From an uncultured Neisseriaceae bacterium (GTDB lineage Bacteria; Pseudomonadota; Gammaproteobacteria; Burkholderiales; UBA11063): a DNA stretch of 10,404 nucleotides. Of this stretch, positions 1 through 5,495 are shown piece after piece (position 1 is the stretch's first letter; every line of letters begins with the position of its first letter). The notes beneath the pieces were generated by a model. That model searched no databases and had not been told where the DNA came from. It saw only the letters and a program-made list of their open reading frames with translations. The stretch is from NCBI GenBank assembly GCA_903891375.1, contig CAITEL010000225.1:1-10404 (forward strand). The letters run 5' to 3'. The position numbers and the translations under genes were made by a program.

Positions 1-5
1 AGCAA

Positions 6-1055
6 ATGAACAATTATAGCATCAATAGTAATTTACCACAAAATCGCAAAGTTAACAACAATATAAAAAACCCAACAAAAGAAGAAAAGTTAACTACGAT
101 AATTGCGGACATCAAAACAAAAATCAAAAACAAGATAAACGAAGATGACAATACTCATAGCTATTTAAAGGACATTTTAGCTGAGCATTTTGATGACCTT
201 GGAGCCACGTCTTGTTGTTTTTTTCCATCGCAGAAATTCACTAGAGAGCAGGTTTATCTACTTGTATTAACATACTCTGTGATAAATACGCATGTCCCAA
301 AAAACTTAGACTCACTAAAGGACTTCTTTAGTAAAATGGGCTTGGTGGACAACATCACAAAGAATATAGACAAGAATAGTGAATTTTTTAATGAACTTAC
401 CGACCTTAAGTACAACAAAGAATTGCCATACAATATAGGAAATTTATGGGCTTTGGCTAGTTTTAAGAATAACCTTTCCGATAGATATATAATTAAAAAC
501 TATACTGTAGCTGACAAAAATGTTAGTAAATTTATAGATGAATTAGCTAATGAGATAAAACAGGTCGCTAATGAGAGAGAAAGCCGAAATAACTCGAAGT
601 TCTTTCTAACTACCCAAAATGATGTAGAGGATAAATTAATAGAATATGATGACTACCAATCTATAGATAACTACCCAACATCTTTAATAAAAACAACGGC
701 AAAAAATAAGGTTATAAAATTCATCAACTATTCGTATATAAATGAAGAAAATGAAGAAAATGAAGATTTAAAAGCGTGTCTATTAGCGCTAATTCAAACA
801 GTACAAACATCAGTCAATCAAGTAATAAGCAATAAGGCCTCACATACTATTGATATGCACCCTAAATCAAAATTACCATCATATATGACGAATATCAGAA
901 GATCTCCTAATAAAATTGGACTATATAACGAACTACTAAATAATGAACACCTAATGAATAACTTATTAATACTCTGTATCCATCGGAGTCCAAATGGTTG
1001 GGGTTATACAAAAAGTGCAAATGATCTATATAGTAAGATTAATCGGATGAAATAA
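6..1055 (+). CDS. Hypothetical protein, 349 aa, possibly 5'-partial
   Basis: I do not recognise this protein. It is hydrophilic, rich in Asn, Lys, Asp and Glu, has no convincing signal peptide or membrane span, and so is probably cytoplasmic. A Cys-Cys pair followed by four phenylalanine/proline-rich residues lies near residue 70 (SCCFFPS). A charged NEENEENED stretch near residue 250 comes from a short tandem DNA repeat. The C-terminal third has alternating hydrophobic segments (ACLLALIQTV, LMNNLLILCIH) and ends in a basic tail. Only five bases precede the first ATG and the frame is open to the window edge, so the true start may lie further upstream and no ribosome binding site can be judged. 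The stop is 15 bases before the first permease, so co-transcription is possible but a functional link is not shown. Composition matches its neighbours, so there is no clear sign of transfer. The reading frame is well supported; the function is unknown. Confidence 0.75.
   Translation: MNNYSINSNLPQNRKVNNNIKNPTKEEKLTTIIADIKTKIKNKINEDDNTHSYLKDILAEHFDDLGATSCCFFPSQKFTREQVYLLVLTYSVINTHVPKNLDSLKDFFSKMGLVDNITKNIDKNSEFFNELTDLKYNKELPYNIGNLWALASFKNNLSDRYIIKNYTVADKNVSKFIDELANEIKQVANERESRNNSKFFLTTQNDVEDKLIEYDDYQSIDNYPTSLIKTTAKNKVIKFINYSYINEENEENEDLKACLLALIQTVQTSVNQVISNKASHTIDMHPKSKLPSYMTNIRRSPNKIGLYNELLNNEHLMNNLLILCIHRSPNGWGYTKSANDLYSKINRMK
741..766 (+). repeat. 9-bp tandem repeat inside the first gene
   Basis: The unit AATGAAGAA occurs at 741-749 and 750-758, and all but its last base again at 759-766. 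It keeps the frame and encodes Asn-Glu-Glu, Asn-Glu-Glu, Asn-Glu-Asp. Because the unit is a multiple of three, slippage would change the length of an acidic linker without breaking the frame. It is short and may be simple low-complexity coding sequence. Confidence 0.7.
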
Positions 1056-1070
1056 GGGGGTACAAAGGTA

Positions 1071-2414
1071 ATGGAAAAAGAAAGTAAGCTACAACATAAA
1101 TTAAGAAATAGACACCTGCAAATGATTGCCCTTGGTGGAGTCATTGGAACAGGGTTGTTTTTTGGTTCGGCAAAATCAATTCATTTAACTGGTCCATCTA
1201 TTGTACTTTCATATATACTCGGTGGTATCGTAATGTTTATTATAATGCGTGCTATTGGTGAAATGTCAGTGCATCAACCACATCCAGGGTCATTTAGCGA
1301 GTATGCACATAAATATATAGGACCATACGCAGGGTTTATTGCTGGATGGAATGCTTGGTTTGAATATACTGTTGTGTGTATGGTTGAATTAACCGCAGTG
1401 ACATTCTTTCTGGATTATTGGATACCTGGTGTACCACATTGGATTATATGTTTAGCTATACTTGTATTATTCACCATCGTAAACTTAATTAGTGTCCGTT
1501 TTTTTGGCGAGTTTGAATTCTGGTTTGCTGGCATAAAAATAATAGCTATAATTTTGATGTTAGTCTTTAGTGCATATATAATTTTTTTCCACCATGGTCT
1601 TAACCCAGAAATAGCTCAATATAAAGACCCAAGCCTGTTTTTTGCTGGTGGATTAAAAGGCTTTGCTATTTCGCTTGTTATTGTGGTATTTTCCTTTGGT
1701 GGCACTGAATTTGTGAGTATCGCTGCTGGAGAAGCTGAAAATCCAGAAAAGAACATTCCACGTGCCATAAATGGAGTTGTCGTACGTATCTTACTGTTTT
1801 ATATTCTAACCATGTTAGCCATCGTATGTTTATACCCTTACCAGAAATTAGCGACTAATATCAGCCCATTTGTTGATGTATTCCAAAAAATCGGAATACC
1901 TATTGCAGCTGAAATAATGAATATTGTGGCAATTACTGCCGCATTATCTGCTTTTAATAGTTGCTTATATAGTAGCTCACGTATGCTATATAATTTATCA
2001 CTGCACGGTGATTCAAGCACCAAGCTCGCAAACACAACTAAAAAAGGTATTCCATATAAAGCAATACTTACAACAAGTGTAGCAATATTCTTATCGGTCA
2101 TAATTAATTATTTGTTTCCAGAAAAAGCTTTAATGTACCTATTGACTATCGCAACTGGTGCAATTCTAATCACTTGGTTTATTATTTTAGTTAGTCAAAT
2201 GCGTTTTAGAAAAATTCACCGACACATCGAAGAACAATTAAAATTTAAACTGTGGTTATTTCCATATTCGAGTATTTTTGCTATTATTATGTTGTTTGTT
2301 GTTATGTTAGTTATGACAACTATGGATGATATGAAACTTAGCGTTTATATTACTCCATTTTGGATATTATTATTAACCGTGCTGTATATTATACGCAAAA
2401 AATGTAATAAATAA
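1071..2414 (+). CDS. Amino-acid permease, APC superfamily, AAT/ProY-like
   Basis: An inner-membrane secondary transporter, most likely an amino acid:proton symporter. The N-terminus carries the family signature RNRHLQMIALGGVIGTGLFFG (about residues 12-32), which forms the unwound first transmembrane segment. It is followed by IMRAIGEMSVH, then FFGEFEFWFAGIK near residue 145, and the TM6 motif FSFGGTEF...AAGEAENPEK around residues 207-227 with Glu213 and Glu221. At 447 residues, with about twelve hydrophobic segments, it has the usual length for the family. The pattern resembles ProY, AroP and GabP, but the substrate cannot be fixed from sequence. The ATG has a G-rich stretch (AAGGGGG, 1054-1060) 10 bases upstream and a second AAAGG (1064-1068) too close to it. 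A close paralogue follows after 45 bases with no visible terminator, so the two are probably co-transcribed. Confidence 0.93.
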   Translation: MEKESKLQHKLRNRHLQMIALGGVIGTGLFFGSAKSIHLTGPSIVLSYILGGIVMFIIMRAIGEMSVHQPHPGSFSEYAHKYIGPYAGFIAGWNAWFEYTVVCMVELTAVTFFLDYWIPGVPHWIICLAILVLFTIVNLISVRFFGEFEFWFAGIKIIAIILMLVFSAYIIFFHHGLNPEIAQYKDPSLFFAGGLKGFAISLVIVVFSFGGTEFVSIAAGEAENPEKNIPRAINGVVVRILLFYILTMLAIVCLYPYQKLATNISPFVDVFQKIGIPIAAEIMNIVAITAALSAFNSCLYSSSRMLYNLSLHGDSSTKLANTTKKGIPYKAILTTSVAIFLSVIINYLFPEKALMYLLTIATGAILITWFIILVSQMRFRKIHRHIEEQLKFKLWLFPYSSIFAIIMLFVVMLVMTTMDDMKLSVYITPFWILLLTVLYIIRKKCNK

Positions 2415-2459
2415 GTAATTAAAAATTCATATCGCTAGATGTTATAAATGAGGTAAACT

Positions 2460-3788
2460 GTGAGTAAACTTAAAAACCGACACATTCAAATGATTGCACT
2501 TGGTGGTGCTATTGGAACAGGGCTTTTTTTTGGCTTGGCTAAATCTATTCCATTAACTGGTCCATCAATAATTTTATCGTACCTAATTGGTGGTATTGTC
2601 ATGTATATTATTATGCGTGCCTTAGGTGAGATGGTGGTTAATGAACCAAACTCTGGAGCTTTTAGTTATTACTCAAATAAATATGTTGGTGGATATTTAG
2701 GCTTTCTATCTGGTTGGTATGCTTGGCTTGAATATACCATCGTATGTATGCTTGAAGTGACTGCTGTTACTTACTTTTTAGATTTGTGGATTCCTAATAC
2801 TCCACATTGGCTAGTTATTTCAATTATTTTAGCCGTGTTTTTCTTTATCAATATCATTAATGTTAGTCTATTTGGTGAATTTGAATTCTGGTTTGCTGGT
2901 ATAAAAGTCGTAACCATTATAATTATGATTTTATTTGCCTTATATTTGATGCTATTTAACCACACCATACATATGAATACTATGCTTAATATACGGGATA
3001 ATATCCAACATAATTTTTTTGCGGCGGGCCTTAAAGGATTTATGTACTCTTTTGTTCTCGTTATTTTTTCTTTTGGTGGCACTCAATTTGTAGGAATTGC
3101 AGCAGCTGATGCCGAAAACCCGAATAAAACCGTGCCAAAAGCAATTAATGGTGTGATTTTTCGTATTGTTATTTTTTATATTGGTACCATCTCTGTAATA
3201 CTGTGCCTGTACCCATGGGCATTACTCTCAACAAATATTAGCCCATTTGTTGACGTATTTAGCAAAATTGGTTTATCATCAGCTGCACAAATAATGAATG
3301 TTATTGCAATTACTGCCGCATTATCTGCATTTAATAGTTGCCTCTATGCTGGGGCTAGGATGCTTGCAAGCTTGGCGCACCAGGGAAGTGCACCACGTAA
3401 ATTTGGAATATATAACAAAAAACATATTCCACACAATGCTGTAATTTTTACTTCAATTATTATTGCAATTACTGTAGTTATTAATTATTTATTCCCCGAC
3501 AAAGCTATAATCTATTTAATTGCTATAGCTACCACCTCAATTATTGTAACGTGGACTTCAATTTTAGTTTGCCATATTTTCTTCAAAAGAAAACATCCAA
3601 ATGAAAAATATAAATTACCGTTGTTTCCAATATTAAATATACTTGCAATAATAACACTACTATCAGTTATCGGAATAATGACGCAAATGAAAGATATGCA
3701 ACAAGCTGTTTACCTTATGCCAGTTTGGATTGGCATACTCACCATTGTATATTTTATTCGACGTAAGAATATTAAGCGTTTAAACTAG
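2460..3788 (+). CDS. Second AAT-type amino-acid permease, tandem paralogue
   Basis: A 442-residue inner-membrane amino-acid transporter of the same AAT group, about 70% identical by eye to the preceding permease over the first 115 residues and less similar near the C-terminus. It keeps the signature KNRHIQMIALGGAIGTGLFFG at the N-terminus, IMRALGEM, and LFGEFEFWFAGIK. TM6 reads FSFGGTQF...AAADAENPNK: the two glutamates of the neighbour are replaced by Gln209 and Asp217, so substrate or proton coupling may differ. The start is a GTG, chosen because GAGG (2450-2453) sits six bases upstream and no in-frame ATG fits; the ATG at 2448 is followed two codons later by a stop. pyrF begins 10 bases after the stop, suggesting one transcript. 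It is clearly the product of a tandem duplication; the substrate is unknown. Confidence 0.92.
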   Translation: MSKLKNRHIQMIALGGAIGTGLFFGLAKSIPLTGPSIILSYLIGGIVMYIIMRALGEMVVNEPNSGAFSYYSNKYVGGYLGFLSGWYAWLEYTIVCMLEVTAVTYFLDLWIPNTPHWLVISIILAVFFFINIINVSLFGEFEFWFAGIKVVTIIIMILFALYLMLFNHTIHMNTMLNIRDNIQHNFFAAGLKGFMYSFVLVIFSFGGTQFVGIAAADAENPNKTVPKAINGVIFRIVIFYIGTISVILCLYPWALLSTNISPFVDVFSKIGLSSAAQIMNVIAITAALSAFNSCLYAGARMLASLAHQGSAPRKFGIYNKKHIPHNAVIFTSIIIAITVVINYLFPDKAIIYLIAIATTSIIVTWTSILVCHIFFKRKHPNEKYKLPLFPILNILAIITLLSVIGIMTQMKDMQQAVYLMPVWIGILTIVYFIRRKNIKRLN

Positions 3789-3798
3789 AAAGAAATCC

Positions 3799-4521
3799 AT
3801 GAACCCATTAATGACAGATAATTCTCCTACAACACATTCCCCCATTATAGTGGCGTTAGATTATAACAATGAAAAAGATGTGTTAAATTTTATTACACAA
3901 ATCGACCCTACTTTATGCCGTATAAAAATCGGTAAAGAATTATTTACCGCATGTGGCCCTAAATTAGTAGAAAAATTAGTTGTAAGTGGTTATGATGTGT
4001 TTTTAGACCTTAAGTTTCATGATATACCTAACACTGTATATAATGCATGCAAGATGGCCTCTGAGCTTGGGGTTTGGATGATGAATGTACATGCAAGTGG
4101 TGGCTCTAAAATGCTACATATGGCACATGAAGCAATTAATGAATCTACCCATAAGCCATTACTCATTGGAGTAACAGTATTAACTAGTATGGATAATACT
4201 GATTTACACGAAATTGGTATAACTGATAGTTTAGAAAATCATGTGGTGAATTTAGCAAAACTAGCCTTTGCCTGTCAATTAGATGGGGTGGTTTGTTCGG
4301 CACACGAAGCACCAGCAATCAAAAGCAATACCTCTACAGAATTTCTAACTGTATCACCTGGAATTCGTCTGACACATAATTTGGCAGATGACCAAACTCG
4401 AATAATGACACCAAAAATGGCGATGCAAAACCAAGTAGATTATATGGTGATTGGTCGCCCAATTACTCAAGCGACTAACCCGCATGAAGTATTAACAAAT
4501 ATTATTAATATGATAATTTAA
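3799..4521 (+). CDS. pyrF: Orotidine 5'-phosphate decarboxylase
   Basis: Catalyses decarboxylation of OMP to UMP, the last step of de novo pyrimidine synthesis, as a cytoplasmic TIM-barrel dimer. At 240 residues it matches the bacterial type 1 family. Visible motifs are IIVALDY (16-22), RIKIGKELF with Lys43, the catalytic signature DLKFHDIPNTV with Asp70, Lys72 and Asp75, MMNVHASGG, GVTVLTSM, and the phosphate-binding end SPGIR...DYMVIGRPIT. All key residues are present. The start at 3799 has only a weak purine-rich site (AGAAAG, 3787-3792). The alternative ATG at 3811 has none, and either leaves the barrel intact. It follows the second permease by 10 bases and precedes cdd by 22, so it probably sits in that transcript rather than with other pyr genes, which are not seen here. 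Confidence 0.96.
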   Translation: MNPLMTDNSPTTHSPIIVALDYNNEKDVLNFITQIDPTLCRIKIGKELFTACGPKLVEKLVVSGYDVFLDLKFHDIPNTVYNACKMASELGVWMMNVHASGGSKMLHMAHEAINESTHKPLLIGVTVLTSMDNTDLHEIGITDSLENHVVNLAKLAFACQLDGVVCSAHEAPAIKSNTSTEFLTVSPGIRLTHNLADDQTRIMTPKMAMQNQVDYMVIGRPITQATNPHEVLTNIINMII

Positions 4522-4543
4522 ACTTAAGGAATCTATACATATT

Positions 4544-5026
4544 ATGCAAATAAAAAGTATTTCGTTTTCTATGAAAATTTATTCGTCAATTGATGAATTA
4601 TCAATTGAGTCTCAAGAATTGATATTACAGGCGAAAAATGCGCTGGGTAAATCTTATTCTCCATATTCTCATTTTAAAGTTGGGGCGGCAGCTCAGCTTA
4701 ATGATGGTAGAATCATTATTGGCAGTAACCAAGAAAATGCTGCCTATCCAGCAACTTTATGTGCTGAACAAGTATTGCTAGCGAATTACTCATGCTTAGA
4801 AAAAAAATCTGCAATAAAAACTATTGCTGTTTCATATCTAAGTAATAATGGCGAAAATAATCACCCAGTAACACCGTGTGGAATATGTCGACAAATGTTA
4901 TCTGAATATGAAAACTTACAACAAGAAAACATTATGTTATTATTAACTGGACAAAGTGGTGCGATCTGGGAGATAACAGGTGTTAATCCTATCCTACCAC
5001 TTGCTTTTAACTCTAATTCTTTGTAG
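4544..5026 (+). CDS. cdd: Cytidine deaminase, short tetrameric type
   Basis: Hydrolytically deaminates cytidine and deoxycytidine to uridine and deoxyuridine in pyrimidine salvage. The 160-residue length fits the small homotetrameric class rather than the ~290-residue E. coli dimer. The zinc site is complete: Cys73 and Glu75 in LCAEQ, and Cys112 and Cys115 in PCGICRQ. The substrate motif is SYSPYSHFKVGAA (37-49), followed by GSNQENAAYP. The CAEQ version (usually CAER), the extra N-terminal strand and the PLAF end resemble Bacteroidetes-type Cdd as I remember it, which could mean old transfer. The ATG at 4544 has AAGGA at 4526-4530, a rather long 13-base spacing; Met10 (4571) has no site at all. 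The pyrF stop is 22 bases upstream, and a probable terminator follows the stop. With deoC and deoB downstream it covers entry of deoxycytidine into catabolism. Confidence 0.94.
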   Translation: MQIKSISFSMKIYSSIDELSIESQELILQAKNALGKSYSPYSHFKVGAAAQLNDGRIIIGSNQENAAYPATLCAEQVLLANYSCLEKKSAIKTIAVSYLSNNGENNHPVTPCGICRQMLSEYENLQQENIMLLLTGQSGAIWEITGVNPILPLAFNSNSL

Positions 5027-5033
5027 CAATTTA

Positions 5034-5073
5034 ACGACTCACAGGAGACACATCACAATTCAGTCGTCTTTTT
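5034..5073 (+). terminator. Probable terminator after cdd
   Basis: ACGACT (5034-5039) can pair with AGTCGT (5062-5067), followed after one C by five T residues (5069-5073). It starts eight bases after the cdd stop, where the upstream unit should end. The 22-base loop is unusually long for an intrinsic terminator, so strength is uncertain. Confidence 0.45.
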
Positions 5074-5095
5074 GTATAACGTGTATCTAAGTACC

Positions 5096-5124
5096 TAGAC
5101 AAATGTTATTTGGTATTTTATTTA
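5096..5124 (+). promoter_or_regulatory. Possible sigma-70 promoter upstream of the small frames
   Basis: TAGACA (5096-5101) and TATTTA (5119-5124) are separated by 17 bases, with five of six and four of six matches to the consensus. Transcription would begin near 5131, too close to the ATG at 5134 to include its ribosome binding site, but suitable for an RNA holding the downstream hairpins and the second small frame. In such AT-rich DNA this match could be chance. Confidence 0.22.
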
Positions 5125-5133
5125 AGGATATTT

Positions 5134-5304
5134 ATGTCCTTTAAATTTAATAAGGGCAATGGCTGGATCCCAGCCTTCGCTGGTATGACAAATGTCCGAA
5201 AATTTGTTTCTTGGTACTTATATCACAATAAAATATTTAAAGACACATATACTCGAACAGATTCGAAATCCAAGGAGGCACCAAGCGATGCCACCTACAG
5301 GTAG
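5134..5304 (+). CDS. Candidate small protein, 56 aa, contains WIPAFAGMT
   Basis: A short open frame beginning at an ATG with AAGGA (5124-5128) five bases upstream. The product is basic, with no membrane segment. Residues 11-19 read WIPAFAGMT, a peptide known to arise when a widespread palindromic intergenic repeat is read in this frame, so this part is probably repeat DNA rather than selected protein. The site and start are within a hairpin: AAGGATA (5124-5130) pairs with TGTCCTT (5135-5141), one pair a G-T wobble, around a TTTA loop. The stop lies 17 bases inside the next small frame, an arrangement that would allow translational coupling. It may be only an upstream frame or chance; I give it low weight as a protein gene. 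Confidence 0.22.
   Translation: MSFKFNKGNGWIPAFAGMTNVRKFVSWYLYHNKIFKDTYTRTDSKSKEAPSDATYR
5161..5183. repeat. REP-like palindromic element
   Basis: GGCTGG (5161-5166) pairs with CCAGCC (5170-5175) around ATC, while CCAGC (5170-5174) can pair instead with GCTGG (5179-5183) around CTTC. The middle segment can thus join either neighbour. The segment is G+C rich compared with its surroundings, and continues into TATGACA. Its translation in one frame, WIPAFAGMT, is the hallmark of a palindromic repeat family dispersed in many proteobacteria. Only one copy is in the window, so dispersion in this genome cannot be shown. Confidence 0.5.
5253..5266 (+). other. Small perfect hairpin upstream of the second small frame
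   Basis: TCGAA (5253-5257) pairs with TTCGA (5262-5266) around CAGA. It lies seven bases before the ribosome-site hairpin and could belong to the same folded leader RNA. It is short, and taken alone could be chance. Confidence 0.3.
5273..5296 (+). promoter_or_regulatory. Hairpin covering a ribosome binding site and start codon
   Basis: AGGAGGCA (5273-5280) pairs with TGCCACCT (5289-5296) with a single A-A mismatch, around an eight-base loop. The 5' arm contains the Shine-Dalgarno sequence and the 3' arm begins with the T and G of the ATG at 5288, so the stem would block initiation. The loop plus first stem base of the 3' side overlap a competing partner: CCAAGC (5281-5286) can pair perfectly with GCTTGG (5315-5320), which would free the site. 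Mutually exclusive stems of this kind are typical of translational switches. I do not recognise a known riboswitch class. Function is inferred from the fold only. Confidence 0.4.
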
Positions 5305-5398
5305 TAAGCAAGGAGCTTGGCAACAAACTTGGAACTTGAATATGAATGAGTATAGAGAAATTACAACAAAAAAGACTAGCACTATGGTACAATACTAA
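5288..5398 (+). CDS. Candidate small protein, 36 aa, strong ribosome binding site
   Basis: The ATG at 5288 is preceded by AAGGAGG (5272-5278), a near-perfect Shine-Dalgarno sequence nine bases upstream and the best in the window. The frame encodes 36 residues beginning MPPTGSKQG, with two tryptophans (W11, W15), three methionines and a slightly basic polar composition. There is no signal peptide or membrane segment, and I recognise no family. Its first 17 bases overlap the end of the preceding small frame, and its last codons overlap the putative zwf -10 box. The first part (to about 5335) is G+C rich against the AT-rich background, which could mean a structured RNA rather than coding selection. 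It could be a real small protein, a leader peptide acting on zwf, or an RNA element that happens to contain a frame. Confidence 0.35.
   Translation: MPPTGSKQGAWQQTWNLNMNEYREITTKKTSTMVQY
5385..5393 (+). promoter_or_regulatory. Likely extended -10 promoter for zwf
   Basis: TGGTACAAT matches the extended -10 form TG-N-TACAAT, five of six in the hexamer. No good -35 box is found at 16-18 bases, which extended -10 promoters tolerate. Transcription would start near 5400. A short palindrome, ATACT-A-AGTAT (5392-5402), overlaps the box and start point and could be an operator. It is the first good promoter signal upstream of zwf after the cdd terminator. Confidence 0.42.
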
Positions 5399-5426
5399 GT
5401 ATACATTAATATAACTCACTACTGGC

Positions 5427-5448
5427 ATCAAATCCCGTATTTTTTGAT
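5427..5448 (+). other. Weak AT-rich hairpin in the zwf leader
   Basis: ATCAAA (5427-5432) pairs with TTTGAT (5443-5448) around a ten-base loop. It lies just before the upstream candidate zwf start at 5454 and within the leader if translation starts at 5496. It is A+T rich and weak, with no T run directly after it, so it is not a convincing terminator. Confidence 0.2.
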
Positions 5449-5495
5449 AGCTTATGGAAGAATATAATATAACGACAAAAACAAATGGAAAAATA

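Noticed and set aside
741..766. CRISPR-like or phase-variation repeat
   Set aside because: Units are contiguous with no spacers, and at nine bases they cannot shift the reading frame.
6..1055. Abortive-infection or other defence protein
   Set aside because: The charged, Asn-rich character and small hydrophobic C-terminal segments are suggestive only; no catalytic motif of a defence family is visible.
1838..2101. Minus-strand open frame inside the first permease
   Set aside because: It lies wholly inside a well-supported gene, has no family motif, and is explained by codon use on the other strand.
5260..5272. TTCGAAA resembling a tRNA T-loop
   Set aside because: The flanking bases do not form the T stem, and no acceptor, D or anticodon arm can be placed around it.
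5192..5287. Longer version of the 36-residue frame starting upstream at 5192
   Set aside because: The ATG at 5192 has no ribosome binding site, while 5288 has the best one in the window.
5240..5340. Known riboswitch or ribozyme in the G+C-rich patch
   Set aside because: I checked for the motifs I remember of c-di-GMP, fluoride, guanidine, preQ1 and hammerhead types and saw none; it stays an unassigned structured candidate.
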